A stretch of DNA of 64,000 nucleotides from Clostridia bacterium (GCA_017516965.1 JAFXAP010000013.1:1-64000), one strand, 5' to 3'; positions 43,358 through 53,256 are shown, numbered from the stretch's first letter. Notes: generated by a model not told the origin, from the letters alone. Translations and numbers: made by a program.

Positions 43358-44632
43358 TTACTCAAACCTTATTGTTGCGCTGCGAGCGTGAGCGTCCAAG
43401 CCCTCTTTTTGAGCAAAATATGCTACCTTGTCTGCCACCTTTTCTAAAGCATCGGCAGTAAAATATGTGAATTGTGATTTCTTTACAAAATCATCTACCG
43501 AAAGCGGAGATGAAAATCTTGCCGTACCGCTTGTAGGTAAAGTATGATTAGGACCTGCAAAATAATCACCCAAAGCCTCGGGGCAATATTTACCCATAAA
43601 GATAGAACCTGCGTGTTTAATTTTGTCAAGGTAATCAAAGGGATTATCTACACAAAGTTCAAGGTGTTCGGGCGCTATTTCATTTGCAATATCAATTGCC
43701 AACATCAAATTATCTTGGGCAACAATTATCTTGCCGTTATTATCAATAGAAGCCCTTGCAATCTCAGCGCGAGGAAGCTCGGGTATTTGTATTTCAAGTT
43801 GGGCGCTTACCTTTTCGGCAAACTCACGACTGTCAGTCACAAGCACTGCACTTGCCATTTTGTCGTGTTCTGCCTGACTAAGCAAGTCGGCTGCTACAAA
43901 TCGAGAATTTGCAGTAGAATCGGCAACAACCAGAATTTCGCTTGGACCTGCTATCATATCGATAGACACTTTACCAAAAACCTGCTTTTTAGCCTCGGCT
44001 ACAAAAGCGTTACCTGGGCCTACAATCTTGTCAACCTTGGGAATACTTTCGGTGCCATACGCTAAAGCTGCAACAGCCTGTGCGCCGCCCACTTTAAATA
44101 TGCGGTCAACACCTGCGATTTTAGCCGCAGCAAGTATTACAGGATTCACCTTACCGTCAGCTGTAGGAGGGGTTACCATAACAATCTCTTTACAACCTGC
44201 AATCTTAGCAGGAATGCTGTCCATAAGCACGGTTGATGGATATGCCGCGGTACCACCGGGTACATAAAGTCCCACCTTTTCTATGGGTGTCACTTTTTGC
44301 CCTGTAACCACGCCGTCCTGCTCATTTATAATGAAACTGTTTTTTACCTGTTTAGTGTGAAAAGCGCGAATGTTTACTGCGGCTTCTTCTATTATGCTTA
44401 TAAACTTTTTATCAACCAAGCAAAAAGCCTCTTCAATTTCCTCGGCAGTTACTTCAAGGCTGGTTAAATCTGCCCTGTCAAACTTTAAAGCATATTCAAA
44501 AATAGCCTCGTCTCCGCGATTTATTACATTTGCAATAATATCGCTCACAATACCCTCGACATTGGTCGCTATATTGTCACGGGCAAAGATTTGCGTCTTT
44601 GAAACCTCACCGTAATTATAAATTTTAATCAT
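43358..44632 (-). CDS. hisD: histidinol dehydrogenase
   Basis: Zinc-dependent NAD enzyme of 424 residues for the last two oxidations to histidine. It has [13 protein letters not shown], the family signature region [15 protein letters not shown], and [14 protein letters not shown], with [20 protein letters not shown] near the end. The start overlaps hisG by 8 bp. Confidence 0.97.
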   Translation of the reverse strand: MIKIYNYGEVSKTQIFARDNIATNVEGIVSDIIANVINRGDEAIFEYALKFDRADLTSLEVTAEEIEEAFCLVDKKFISIIEEAAVNIRAFHTKQVKNSFIINEQDGVVTGQKVTPIEKVGLYVPGGTAAYPSTVLMDSIPAKIAGCKEIVMVTPPTADGKVNPVILAAAKIAGVDRIFKVGGAQAVAALAYGTESIPKVDKIVGPGNAFVAEAKKQVFGKVSIDMIAGPSEILVVADSTANSRFVAADLLSQAEHDKMASAVLVTDSREFAEKVSAQLEIQIPELPRAEIARASIDNNGKIIVAQDNLMLAIDIANEIAPEHLELCVDNPFDYLDKIKHAGSIFMGKYCPEALGDYFAGPNHTLPTSGTARFSSPLSVDDFVKKSQFTYFTADALEKVADKVAYFAQKEGLDAHARSATIRFE

Positions 44633-45254
44633 TTTCCTTCACCTGATTTTTAATGGAATTTACTATTTTTTCTATGTCCGCGCCTTTAAATTTAAAGCTT
44701 GATTTATTTGAAATTAGACGTGCGCTTATTGGTACTATTGTAGATTTAACCTCAAGATTATTTTCCTTTAAAGTAGTACCGGTTTCAACAATATCAACAA
44801 TAACATCTGAAAGTTTAAGTATTGGCGCTATTTCAATTGAACCGTTAAGTTTTATAATATCAATCTCGCGCCCTAACGACGCATAGTAATTTGCCGCTAT
44901 ATTTGTAAACTTGGTTGCAACCTTTAATACCTTTTGCCCATCATCATTAAATTCGTTTGGAGCGGCAACAGCCATACGGCATTTACCCAAATTTAAGTCT
45001 AAGAGTTCATAAACGTCGGGGACATATTCAAGCAAAATATCTTTACCTGCAACGCCTATATCTGCAGCCCCACGTTCAACGTAAATTGCAACGTCGGACG
45101 GTTTTACCCAGAAGTAACGAACCTGTTTTTCTTCATTTTCAAAAATTAGTTTACGGTTGTTTTCTTTTATAGAGGGACATTCGTAGCCTGCCGCTTCAAA
45201 CATAGCATAAACCTTTTCGCCGAGTCTACCTTTCGGCAATGCAACATTAAGCAT
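44625..45254 (-). CDS. hisG: ATP phosphoribosyltransferase catalytic subunit, short form
   Basis: Short HisG of 209 residues without the C-terminal regulatory domain, so it depends on HisZ for activity and feedback control. It has VALPKGRLGEKV at the start and the phosphoribosyl-pyrophosphate loop region IVDIVETGTTLKENNLE. It starts at the base before the hisZ stop region ends, that is with no gap between the two genes, as suits a heteromer. Confidence 0.96.
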   Translation of the reverse strand: MLNVALPKGRLGEKVYAMFEAAGYECPSIKENNRKLIFENEEKQVRYFWVKPSDVAIYVERGAADIGVAGKDILLEYVPDVYELLDLNLGKCRMAVAAPNEFNDDGQKVLKVATKFTNIAANYYASLGREIDIIKLNGSIEIAPILKLSDVIVDIVETGTTLKENNLEVKSTIVPISARLISNKSSFKFKGADIEKIVNSIKNQVKEND

Positions 45255-46349
45255 TTATACCCCTCCTCTTAAATCCATTAACTCTTTATATTTTATTTTA
45301 CCTAAATCGCAATTTTGCGCCGAAACGGTATTGCCACTATCTATGATTTCAGCCATTTTACTGGTCAAAAGTTTGTTGTCGGTACAGTCATTATAAAGCA
45401 GTAAAACATCGACATCATATTTTTCTTTTTCGCTTGGTAAATCATGAAGCATATCAAGATAAATGGCAAATCCTATGGCGCCTGAGCGTCTGCCCATTTT
45501 ATGAAGCAGATTATCATACTGACCGCCCGAAAGCACACTTTGGGAAATTCCTGCCACATAACCTTTAAACACTATTCCATTATAATAGTTCATATCGCTT
45601 ACAGCAGAAAAATCAAACTTTATTTTACCACCTAAAGATAGATTGTCAAGCATATCTGACAATGTTTTCAGCATATTTATGCTATCTTTATCTATGTACT
45701 CACCTATTGCCTCTAATTTTTGTAAAACGTCGTTTCTTTCGCCATAAATGCTAACAAATTCTGCCAACATTTTCTTGCAGTTTTCTGACACACCGTTCTC
45801 ATCGCAGATACGCGCAAGGTCGTGGGCATTTTTATCAGATATATATTTTATTGCATCTTGCTTAAAACCTGAATTTTTGCATATATTATCAAGCAATGAT
45901 GAAAGCAGTCCAAGGTGTGACACTTCAAGCACAAAATCGTCTGATATCAGCGATAAACTCTCTGCCGCCATAACAATGATTTCATAAATATCGTATAATC
46001 CGATATCGCCTATGCACTCGACTCCTGTTTGCATAATTTCTTTAAACTGATGTGTGTTTTCTGAAACGCGATAAACGTTTTCATTATAACAAACCTTTTG
46101 TTTAAAGCCGTTTATATCTTCACCTGTTTTGATAATAGAAAGTGTAACGTCAGGTTTAAGCGCCAAAAGTTTACCGCTTGTATCATTAAACGCTATAATA
46201 CGATCACTTACCAAAAAATCTTTGTTTTGAATATAAAACTCATATTCTTCAAACTTGCTCATTTTAAAGTGTTTATAACCATATTTTCCATAAAGCTCTC
46301 TTAGGGCAAATATCGCTTTTTCTTCATTTTTTAAGATATTATCAATCAT
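45255..46349 (-). CDS. hisZ: ATP phosphoribosyltransferase regulatory subunit
   Basis: HisRS-like paralogue of 364 residues that activates short HisG. It has class II synthetase-like stretches FALRELYGKYGYKHFKMSKFEEYEFY, LALKPDVTLSI (motif 2-like) and SGGQYDNLLHKMGRRSGAIGFAIYLD (motif 3-like), but no anticodon-binding domain. I start at ATG 46349 after an AGGTG site; it overlaps yerC by 8 bp. An in-frame ATG 24 bp upstream lacks a site. Confidence 0.93.
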   Translation of the reverse strand: MIDNILKNEEKAIFALRELYGKYGYKHFKMSKFEEYEFYIQNKDFLVSDRIIAFNDTSGKLLALKPDVTLSIIKTGEDINGFKQKVCYNENVYRVSENTHQFKEIMQTGVECIGDIGLYDIYEIIVMAAESLSLISDDFVLEVSHLGLLSSLLDNICKNSGFKQDAIKYISDKNAHDLARICDENGVSENCKKMLAEFVSIYGERNDVLQKLEAIGEYIDKDSINMLKTLSDMLDNLSLGGKIKFDFSAVSDMNYYNGIVFKGYVAGISQSVLSGGQYDNLLHKMGRRSGAIGFAIYLDMLHDLPSEKEKYDVDVLLLYNDCTDNKLLTSKMAEIIDSGNTVSAQNCDLGKIKYKELMDLRGGV

Positions 46350-46638
46350 TTTTTTCACCTTCGCATCTACCAATAACTATGTCGTAACCACCTGTGCCAT
46401 ATTCGCAACATTTGCTTACTCGGCTTATTGTTGCCGCGCTGGCGCCCGTTTCCTTGGTTATCTTGGTATAACTTACTCCTTTTTTAAGCATCTTTGCTAC
46501 CGACAGTCTTTGTGAAATATCAAGCGCTTCTTTTATGGTGCAAATATCTTCCAAAAAAGCGTAACACTCCTCTTTTGTTTCCAATGATAATAAAGCCTCA
46601 CAAAGCTCATCTGTACTTTTATTGTGCCAACTGCTCAT
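46342..46638 (-). CDS. yerC: TrpR-like YerC/YecD-family regulator, probable histidine-operon repressor
   Basis: DNA-binding protein of 98 residues from ATG 46638 (MSSWHNKSTDEL), behind AAGGAG. It matches the TrpR-like YerC/YecD family: helices EECYAFLEDICTIKEALDISQRLSVAKML, then the HTH VSYTKITKETGASAATISRVSKC and the tail CCEYGTGGYD. Family members in Gram-positive bacteria have been proposed as histidine-responsive repressors (HisR). Here it is the first gene of the histidine operon, with a palindrome right after its consensus promoter. Autoregulated histidine control is therefore the natural reading, though inferred. Confidence 0.9.
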   Translation of the reverse strand: MSSWHNKSTDELCEALLSLETKEECYAFLEDICTIKEALDISQRLSVAKMLKKGVSYTKITKETGASAATISRVSKCCEYGTGGYDIVIGRCEGEKND

Positions 46639-46664
46639 ATTTTTCTCCTTCAAAATCACTTTAG

Positions 46665-46717
46665 CATACTAATGTATTAATGTGATGAATTATACTACCC
46701 CTTCTTTACTTTGTCAA
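46665..46717 (-). promoter_or_regulatory. histidine operon promoter with YerC/HisR operator candidate
   Basis: Minus-strand TTGACA (46712-46717), 17-bp spacer and TATAAT (46689-46694) are a perfect sigma-A promoter. Four bases on lies the imperfect palindrome CACATTAATACATTAGTATG (46665-46684), with 14 of 20 positions symmetric around a TAAT/ATTA core, covering the likely transcription start. Confidence 0.75.
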
Positions 46718-46745
46718 GTAAAAGATACAATTTTTTTGTTAATTG

Positions 46746-46774
46746 TTGATTTAATTTACCAAACATTGTATAAT
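46746..46774 (+). promoter_or_regulatory. promoter of the flavodiiron gene
   Basis: TTGATT (46746-46751), 17-bp spacer and TATAAT (46769-46774), 47 bp before the GTG start. Confidence 0.65.
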
Positions 46775-46820
46775 ATATTAAAAATTAATGCAAATACTCT
46801 AATAAAAAGGCAGTGATAAT

Positions 46821-48611
46821 GTGACTATTACAAACGACATTAAGTATGTTGGCGTTAATGACCGAAAAATTGATTTGTTTGAAGGTCAGTATATTGTACC
46901 GAACGGCATATCGTACAATTCATACGCAATACTTGACAAAAAGATTGCCATTATGGATACAGTTGATGCCGCTTTCACACACGAATGGCTTGACAACATT
47001 CAAAACGTTTTGGGTAATAATAACCCTGACTACCTTATAATTCAACACATGGAACCCGACCATTCAGCAAACATTGTGAATTTTATAAAACGTTACCCCG
47101 AGGCTACTATTGTGTCATCACAAAAGGCATTTGCTATGATGAACCAATTCTTTGGCACCGATTTTACCGATAACCGCATTGTTGTCGGCGAGGGCGATAC
47201 ACTTGATTTAGGAAAACACAAGCTTAACTTTGTTACTGCACCTATGGTGCATTGGCCCGAAGTTATTGTAACTTATGACAGCACAGATAAAGTGTTATTT
47301 TCTGCTGATGGCTTTGGTAAATTCGGTACACCCGACACGCAAGAAGATTGGGCATGTGAAGCAAGACGCTATTATATAGGTATAGTAGGTAAATACGGCG
47401 CGCAGGTACAAAATCTTCTTAAAAAAGCGTCAGCACTCGATATTGAAAAAATATGTCCGCTACACGGACCTGTGCTAAGCGAAAATTTAGGCTACTATTT
47501 AAACCTTTATAATATTTGGTCAAGTTATCAGGTTGAAGAAGAAGGCATTGTGATAGCATTCACCTCGGTTTATGGAAATACTAAAAAGGCTGTATATCAA
47601 CTTGCCGATAAGTTACGAGCTAACGGTTGCCCTAAAGTAGTAATAAACGACCTTGCTCGTTGCGATATGGCAGAGGCCGTTGAGGACGCGTTTCGCTATA
47701 GCAAGTTAGTTCTTGCCACCACCACCTACAACGCTGAAATATTCCCGTTTATGCGTGAATTTATAAACCACCTTACCGAGCGCAACTTCCAAAACCGCAC
47801 AGTAGCATTTATAGAGAACGGTAGTTGGTCGCCACTTGCCGCTAAGGTTATGAAAGAGATGCTTTCAAAAAGCAAAAATTTAACATTTGCTGAAAATACC
47901 GTCAAAATTTTATCTGCTTTAAATGAAGAAAGCAGCAATCAGCTTAATTTGCTTGCAAATGAGCTTTGTATGGATTATCTCGCGCTTCAGGATTCAACAG
48001 CCAATAAAAACGACCTTACCGCACTTTTTAACATAGGTTATGGTCTTTATGTTGTTACCTGTAATGATGGCAAAAAAGATAACGGACTTATAGTGAACAC
48101 AGTAACCCAGGTTACCAATTCTCCTAACAAGGTTGCTGTAACCATAAACAAAGAAAATTACTCTCACCATATCATAAAACAAACAGGCAAGATGAACGTT
48201 AACTGTTTAAGCACCGATGCGCCCTTTGCCGTATTTGAAAAATTCGGTTTTGAAAGTGGCAGAAACGTTGATAAATTTGCTGAATGTGAGCCCCTGCGTT
48301 CAGATAACGGTCTTGTCTTTTTGCCACGTCATATAAATTCTTTCTTATCGCTCAAAGTTCTACAATATGTTGATCTTGATACACACGGTATGTTTATTTG
48401 TGAAATAACCGAAGCTCGTGTTTTATCTGATAAAGACACTATGACATATAGTTATTATTATGATAACGTAAAGCCAAAACCACAATTGGACGGTAAAAAA
48501 GGCTTTGTATGCAAAGTATGCGGATATGTTTATGAAGGTGATACATTACCCGAAGATTTTATCTGCCCACTTTGCAAACACGGCGCCGCCGATTTTGAGG
48601 AAATAAAATAA
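46821..48611 (+). CDS. flavodiiron protein fused to flavin reductase and rubredoxin domains
   Basis: Four-domain redox enzyme of 596 residues that reduces O2 to water or NO to N2O. The metallo-beta-lactamase-like diiron domain (about 1-250) has H76-x-E78-x-D80-H81 in [10 protein letters not shown], with further ligand histidines in PMVHWPE and CPLHGP. The flavodoxin domain (about 255-395) has the FMN loop [12 protein letters not shown] flavin-reductase-like FMN domain follows (about 405-545), and a C-terminal rubredoxin with [10 protein letters not shown] and CPLCKHG. Having reductase and rubredoxin on one chain allows short electron paths. Start codon is GTG 46821. A separate rubredoxin gene follows after 19 bp. 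Confidence 0.93.
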   Translation: MTITNDIKYVGVNDRKIDLFEGQYIVPNGISYNSYAILDKKIAIMDTVDAAFTHEWLDNIQNVLGNNNPDYLIIQHMEPDHSANIVNFIKRYPEATIVSSQKAFAMMNQFFGTDFTDNRIVVGEGDTLDLGKHKLNFVTAPMVHWPEVIVTYDSTDKVLFSADGFGKFGTPDTQEDWACEARRYYIGIVGKYGAQVQNLLKKASALDIEKICPLHGPVLSENLGYYLNLYNIWSSYQVEEEGIVIAFTSVYGNTKKAVYQLADKLRANGCPKVVINDLARCDMAEAVEDAFRYSKLVLATTTYNAEIFPFMREFINHLTERNFQNRTVAFIENGSWSPLAAKVMKEMLSKSKNLTFAENTVKILSALNEESSNQLNLLANELCMDYLALQDSTANKNDLTALFNIGYGLYVVTCNDGKKDNGLIVNTVTQVTNSPNKVAVTINKENYSHHIIKQTGKMNVNCLSTDAPFAVFEKFGFESGRNVDKFAECEPLRSDNGLVFLPRHINSFLSLKVLQYVDLDTHGMFICEITEARVLSDKDTMTYSYYYDNVKPKPQLDGKKGFVCKVCGYVYEGDTLPEDFICPLCKHGAADFEEIK

Positions 48612-48630
48612 TTTTTTGGAGGAAAACAAA

Positions 48631-48789
48631 ATGAAAAAGTATGTATGCAACATTTGCGGTTGGGTTTATGACGAAGCTACCGGCGACCCCGATAACGGTA
48701 TAGCGCCAGGCACAGCTTTTGAAGATTTGCCCGACGATTTCGTTTGCCCACTTTGCGGTGTTGGCAAAGACGATTTTAGCGAAGAATAA
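48631..48789 (+). CDS. rub: rubredoxin
   Basis: Small iron protein of 52 residues, beginning [15 protein letters not shown], with the second iron-binding pair in [13 protein letters not shown]; all four cysteine ligands of the Fe(SCys)4 centre are present and the length is standard. A GGAGG site lies 9 bases before the ATG. It follows the flavodiiron gene by 19 bp and so is its likely electron donor or a shared carrier in oxygen defence. A terminator follows. Confidence 0.95.
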   Translation: MKKYVCNICGWVYDEATGDPDNGIAPGTAFEDLPDDFVCPLCGVGKDDFSEE

Positions 48790-48810
48790 TTTAACGTTAA
48801 AATTCTAAAA

Positions 48811-48857
48811 AATACCACATTCTATTTTTCTTGTAAATTGAAATGGAATGTGGTATT
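48811..48857 (+). terminator. terminator after rubredoxin
   Basis: Arms AATACCACATTC / GAATGTGGTATT with further A/T pairs toward the loop, followed by a T-rich stretch. Confidence 0.75.
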
Positions 48858-48889
48858 ATTCTATATAGAAAAAATAAGGAGTCCTAAAA

Positions 48890-50491
48890 TTGTCACAAGA
48901 TCAAAAAATATCTATTAACACAAAAAAAATTATAACATACGTATTGTGCGCTGCTTTGGCCATCACAACAGCGTTAGTTTCCGTTATACTGGTCCTAACG
49001 TTACTTAAAAACCCACCCACATTTTTTAATGCAAATAATCCATCATATATTTCAGGCAGTTCGAGTGGTTCAAGCAGTTCTTTTAGCAGTTCTGATATTA
49101 CAAATCCAAATTTACATAAATATCAAAACGGACTTTTTGTTCCCGGCGCGGCAACAACCTTAACCGAAGAGGGAGCCAAACAAAACGTTGACAAAATTGT
49201 AGAAGCCGCAGAAGGCATTGAACCTGAAAGAAGCAACAAAATTATTGTAACAAATTACAAAGTAGATAAAACAGTTCTTACAAAAAAACAGACCAAAATT
49301 CCTGTTAATTATCTTTCACAAAACCCTGAATTACCCTCGGGTTGTGAAATTACTGCGCTTACCACCGTTATGAATTATTACGGTTGTGATATCACAAAAA
49401 CAGATATGGCTAAGCGTTTCCTCGAAACATCAGATAACAAAATCGGCAATTTTTGGGAGGTTTTTGTTGGCGAACCTACCAAAAAAGGATTTGGTTGTTA
49501 TGCAAAACCAATTATGGACGCTGCAAATAAGTATTTTCAGGCAACAAACACCTCACTGATTGCAAAAGATTATAGCGGCGCTCAATTTGAACAGCTGTTA
49601 AAATATGTTGAAAAAGATATTCCCGTAATTATTTGGAGCACAACATACAACCCCGAAACCGATACCTTAAGCGACCCATATGCAACGGTTAAATGGAGCA
49701 TTGATGGCAAGGAGCTTGAGTGGATAGACCCTGAACACTGTATGGTTCTTATAGGTTATGATCTCGACCGTGATGTTGCAATAGTTTCTGACCCACAGCG
49801 CGGCATAGTTGAATATAGCCTTAATATTGTAAAAGCAAGATATCTGGCTTTACACTCACAATGCGTTGTAATAGAAGAACTTCCTATTGTTTCAGGTGTA
49901 AAAAACGGTGAGACATATTATACGACACAGTGTGTTACTGTATCCCCCCGAAATCTTGCTAGCATTACCCTTAATGGCAGAAAAATGGATAGCAATGTAT
50001 TTTTAATTGATGGTAACCGTGAAGAGACTTATAGAATTCTTGTTACCAACCTTAGTGGCAATACTACCGAAATAGAGGTTTACACAAAAGACATCACAAC
50101 ACTTATGGAACCGCTTCAAGGCATCACAGAAAAAAATGCGTCGGCAAATAACAAAGACCTTATTAACTCTGTATTAAAAAAGATACAGGCATGCGATACC
50201 AGGTATAATTCAGCCAGTGAAACACAAACAATTAACGATATGGTAACTAATTGCAATTTAATGTTAGAAAAGATAGAAGAAGCCGCAAAAGAATTGTCAC
50301 GACTAAAAAAAGAAATGACTAAATATGAAGGTAAAGAACTGACATACAAAGATTCTGAAGACCTCGTTAAACTTTTAGATGATATAATGGCGCACAGATC
50401 ATCCGAAAACGTTACTACTGCCCAGAAAAACGAACTTATTAAAATGCAAACAAAGTGCGAGGGTTGGGTTAAAAAAATACAATCGAAATAA
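48890..50491 (+). CDS. membrane-anchored C39-like cysteine peptidase family protein
   Basis: Protein of 533 residues. The start is probably TTG 48890, 8 nt after AAGGAG; no ATG is near. One N-terminal membrane segment (about 15-40) is followed by a Ser/Gly-rich linker, so the rest is outside the cell. The peptidase C39-like (Pfam Peptidase_C39_2) domain spans about residues 138-330, with C152 in LPSGCEITAL, the His in DPEHCMVLIGYD and an Asp in VSDPQRG. The last 130 residues are helical and charged, possibly coiled coil. Such proteins are thought to cut secreted peptides or bind wall peptides. No neighbour suggests a substrate. Confidence 0.85.
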   Translation: MSQDQKISINTKKIITYVLCAALAITTALVSVILVLTLLKNPPTFFNANNPSYISGSSSGSSSSFSSSDITNPNLHKYQNGLFVPGAATTLTEEGAKQNVDKIVEAAEGIEPERSNKIIVTNYKVDKTVLTKKQTKIPVNYLSQNPELPSGCEITALTTVMNYYGCDITKTDMAKRFLETSDNKIGNFWEVFVGEPTKKGFGCYAKPIMDAANKYFQATNTSLIAKDYSGAQFEQLLKYVEKDIPVIIWSTTYNPETDTLSDPYATVKWSIDGKELEWIDPEHCMVLIGYDLDRDVAIVSDPQRGIVEYSLNIVKARYLALHSQCVVIEELPIVSGVKNGETYYTTQCVTVSPRNLASITLNGRKMDSNVFLIDGNREETYRILVTNLSGNTTEIEVYTKDITTLMEPLQGITEKNASANNKDLINSVLKKIQACDTRYNSASETQTINDMVTNCNLMLEKIEEAAKELSRLKKEMTKYEGKELTYKDSEDLVKLLDDIMAHRSSENVTTAQKNELIKMQTKCEGWVKKIQSK

Positions 50492-50538
50492 TATTTTTGT
50501 TTGGCGTAAATAAATTTTATAATTTATTAAAAAAATAC

Positions 50539-50567
50539 TTGCAATCTTAAAAGTTTTATGTTAATAT
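50539..50567 (+). promoter_or_regulatory. promoter of rpmB
   Basis: TTGCAA (50539-50544), 17-bp spacer and TAATAT (50562-50567). Confidence 0.6.
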
Positions 50568-50581
50568 TGTGTTTGCTATGT

Positions 50582-50601
50582 GACCAATTTGTGTTTTGGT
50601 C
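50582..50601 (+). promoter_or_regulatory. leader hairpin of rpmB
   Basis: GACCAA / TTGGTC form a perfect 6-bp stem with an 8-base loop, in the short leader between promoter and Shine-Dalgarno. It could be bound by a ribosomal protein or be neutral. Confidence 0.35.
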
Positions 50602-50624
50602 GATTCAAAAAGGAGGTGCAACCA

Positions 50625-50813
50625 ATGGCAAAATGTGAAATTTGCAGCAAAGAAATTGCTTTTGGTATTAAGGTTTCTCACTCACACAGACGTTCAAACA
50701 GAACTTGGAAGCCCAATGTTAAAAAGGTAAAGGCTATCGTTGATGGTTCACCCCGTCGCATTAATGTCTGCACTCGTTGCTTACGTTCGGGCAAGGTTAC
50801 CAGAGCTATCTAA
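50625..50813 (+). CDS. rpmB: 50S ribosomal protein L28
   Basis: Ribosomal protein of 62 residues from ATG 50625 (MAKCEICSKEIAFG), behind a full AGGAGGTG site. It has the zinc-binding form with C-E-I-C near the start and C-T-R-C near the end, and the basic core SHSHRRSNRTWKPN typical of L28. It stands alone with its own promoter and terminator. Confidence 0.97.
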   Translation: MAKCEICSKEIAFGIKVSHSHRRSNRTWKPNVKKVKAIVDGSPRRINVCTRCLRSGKVTRAI

Positions 50814-50830
50814 TCAATTCTTTGACTTAA

Positions 50831-50862
50831 AAGTCCCGTGTAAGTTTTACACGGGCTTTTTT
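50831..50862 (+). terminator. terminator after rpmB
   Basis: Stem CCCGTGTAA / TTACACGGG with a GTT loop, followed by CTTTTTTC. Confidence 0.9.
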
Positions 50863-50888
50863 CTTTACATAACGAAAGGAACATTTTT

Positions 50889-51548
50889 ATGATAAAAGCA
50901 GTTTTATTTGATTTGGATGGCACTTTGGCTGATTCGCTTATCGATTTAGCCGACGGTGTAAATCGCGCCATTGCTCAAAAAGGTTTCCCCACCCACGAGG
51001 TTGAAGCATTTAAATATTTTGTTGGTGACGGAATACCAAAAATGATTGAACGCGCACTACCGCAAGAGCATCGCGATAGTGATACCATAAATGAAATAAA
51101 AGATATTTTCTTACCGTATTACGCCCTTCACTATGCTGATAACACCTACGCATATGAGGGTATGCCTGAACTTGTTAACACCCTTAAATCAAAGGGATTT
51201 ATCGTAGCTGTTGTAACAAACAAGGAACAGCATATGGCAAATGAGGTTGTAACCTCTCTTTACTCAGATGTGTTTGACCTTATTTTTGGAAAACGAGACG
51301 GAATACCCGCAAAGCCCGATCCTACAGCCGCCTTAATGGCGATGGAAGAATTGGGTGTAAAACCTGAGGAATGTGTGTTTATCGGCGACTCGGGAATGGA
51401 TGTTGCAACTGCAGTCAACAGCGGCGCCGTACCCGTAGGAGAGCTTTGGGGCTTTAGAAAAGAAGATGAATTGCTTGCAAACGGAGCAAAATATATAATC
51501 CGTAAACCGCAAGAACTTTTAACTATTATAGAGGAACTTAACAAATGA
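50889..51548 (+). CDS. HAD-family phosphatase, phosphoglycolate phosphatase-like
   Basis: HAD hydrolase of 219 residues of the Gph/PpaX type. Motif I is FDLDGTLADSL, motif II VTNKEQH, the Lys in FGKRDGIPAKPDP, and motif IV FIGDSGMDVATA. A small helical cap follows motif I. Substrates in the group include phosphoglycolate, pyrophosphate and sugar phosphates. The start of the MFS gene overlaps its stop by 4 bp (ATGA), so the substrate may be linked to what that transporter carries. Exact substrate unknown. Confidence 0.87.
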   Translation: MIKAVLFDLDGTLADSLIDLADGVNRAIAQKGFPTHEVEAFKYFVGDGIPKMIERALPQEHRDSDTINEIKDIFLPYYALHYADNTYAYEGMPELVNTLKSKGFIVAVVTNKEQHMANEVVTSLYSDVFDLIFGKRDGIPAKPDPTAALMAMEELGVKPEECVFIGDSGMDVATAVNSGAVPVGELWGFRKEDELLANGAKYIIRKPQELLTIIEELNK

Positions 51549-52717
51549 GCGCATCTTACAAAAGTACAAAGATTGCCTGTTTTATAGGCTTTGTGGTACA
51601 GGCAATTATAAACAACTTTTTACCCGTACTTTTTATAATTTTTAACACACAATACAGTCTTAACTACGAACAACTTGGCAGACTTTTGTTCATAAACTTT
51701 TTTGTTCAACTTATTGTTGATGCAATAACACCTGCCATTGTTAAAAAAACAGGTTATCGCGGAGCCGCCATTGCCTGTCACGGCCTTGCGTCGTTGGGAC
51801 TTTGTATGCTTGGCATATTACCCTTGCTTTTCCCAAATCACATATATATCTGTCTTGTTGCCGCAATAGTTGTGTACGCTTCAGGCAGTGGTATAATCGA
51901 GGTTTGCATAAGCCCTATCGTAGAGCTTTTACCCGGAGACAAAAAGGGCGCAGATATGGCATTTTCACATTCCTTTTACTGTTGGGGTCAAGCATTTACG
52001 GTGCTTATATCTACATTACTTATTCATTTAATAGGTCAAAACTCCTGGCAGTTTATACCTTTAATCTGGGCAGCTATTCCCCTGCTTAATATGCTTAACT
52101 TTATGCGTGTTCCGATTGTTGAAGAGCAAAACGAACCTATTGGCAAGACTGCAAACACACTTTTTAAAAACCGCGATTTTTGGCTTTTTGCAATTATTAT
52201 GGTATGCGCGGGAGCTAGTGAAATTGCTATGGCAGAGTGGGCTTCACTCTTTGCGCAAAAGGCATTAGGTGTTGAAAAAACCGTTGGTGATCTTTTAGGA
52301 CCTTGCGCCTTTGCAATTTGTATGGGTAGCGGCAGAGTTATATTTGGACTGCTCGACGGTAAATTTAACCCAAAAAAAGCGCTTATTATAAACAATATAT
52401 TATGTATTGGTTGTTATATCGGTGTTGGTCTGTTCAGCATACCTGCGCTCTCACTTATAGCCTGCGCGCTGTGTGGTTTTACCGTAAGTCTTTCGTGGCC
52501 GGGTACCTATTCAATGGCGGCGCGTCATTTTCCAAATGGTGGCACACTTATGTTCAGCATATTAGCTCTAAGCGGTGACCTTGGTTGTTCTATGGGGCCT
52601 TGGCTTTTGGGTATTGTCGCAAATAAGACTACACTTGAGACAGGGTTTATAGTGCTTGCTGTCTTCCCCGCTATTATGGTTATAACAGCGTCTATGCTTC
52701 GTAAAGAAAAATGTTGA
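51545..52717 (+). CDS. MFS transporter
   Basis: Twelve-helix permease of 390 residues of the major facilitator superfamily, resembling the FucP-like/sugar-transporter branch. The loop between helices 2 and 3 has PAIVKKTGYRG, near the usual G-x-x-x-D-R-x-G-R position, and the second half has GSGRVIFGLLDGKFNPKKA. It overlaps the HAD phosphatase gene by 4 bp. The pair suggests import or export of a small phosphorylatable solute; the substrate cannot be read from the sequence. Confidence 0.87.
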   Translation: MSASYKSTKIACFIGFVVQAIINNFLPVLFIIFNTQYSLNYEQLGRLLFINFFVQLIVDAITPAIVKKTGYRGAAIACHGLASLGLCMLGILPLLFPNHIYICLVAAIVVYASGSGIIEVCISPIVELLPGDKKGADMAFSHSFYCWGQAFTVLISTLLIHLIGQNSWQFIPLIWAAIPLLNMLNFMRVPIVEEQNEPIGKTANTLFKNRDFWLFAIIMVCAGASEIAMAEWASLFAQKALGVEKTVGDLLGPCAFAICMGSGRVIFGLLDGKFNPKKALIINNILCIGCYIGVGLFSIPALSLIACALCGFTVSLSWPGTYSMAARHFPNGGTLMFSILALSGDLGCSMGPWLLGIVANKTTLETGFIVLAVFPAIMVITASMLRKEKC

Positions 52718-52776
52718 AAATATGGGCGCTATCAGTTACAATATAAATATACAAATATTACCTATGAGGTGTAATT

Positions 52777-53253
52777 ATGAAAAGAGATGACTATTTAAGC
52801 TGGGACGAATACTTTATGGGCATTGCTTCCCTGTCGGCGCTTCGCAGTAAAGACCCTTCAACTCAGGTTGGCGCATGCATTGTAAATGATGACAAGCGTA
52901 TACTTTCTATGGGCTACAACGGTATGCCACATCACTGTCACGACGACGAGTACCCTTGGGAGCGCGGTGAAGGTCTTGACTCTAAGTACCTTTACGTTTG
53001 TCACGCAGAACTTAACGCTATACTTAACTGCAACACCTCATCTGTAAGAGGCTGTACGGTTTATGTAACACTCTTCCCCTGTAATGAATGCGCTAAAGCA
53101 ATTATTCAGTCAGGTATTAAAGAGATTGTTTATATGTGTGATAAATATGCCGAAACCGAAGGTGTCAAGGCATCAAAGCGTATGTTTGACAGCGCAGGTG
53201 TAATCTACCGACAATACACACCAACAAACAAAGAAATTAATATTAAACTTTAA
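52777..53253 (+). CDS. dCMP deaminase (ComEB family)
   Basis: Zinc enzyme of 158 residues that converts dCMP to dUMP for dTMP synthesis. The zinc site is complete: CHAELNAI (His ligand and catalytic Glu) and [10 protein letters not shown] (two Cys). The additional H-x-C-H-D-D-E stretch ([17 protein letters not shown]) is typical of dCMP deaminases and contributes a second zinc or the allosteric site. The length is normal. Terminator overlaps the 3' side. Confidence 0.94.
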   Translation: MKRDDYLSWDEYFMGIASLSALRSKDPSTQVGACIVNDDKRILSMGYNGMPHHCHDDEYPWERGEGLDSKYLYVCHAELNAILNCNTSSVRGCTVYVTLFPCNECAKAIIQSGIKEIVYMCDKYAETEGVKASKRMFDSAGVIYRQYTPTNKEINIKL

Positions 53254-53256
53254 ACT

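Noticed and set aside
46342..46820. T-box or histidine leader-peptide attenuator before the histidine operon
   Set aside because: The 27 bases between promoter and yerC ribosome site are too few, there is no T-box sequence and no run of His codons; a repressor site fits better.
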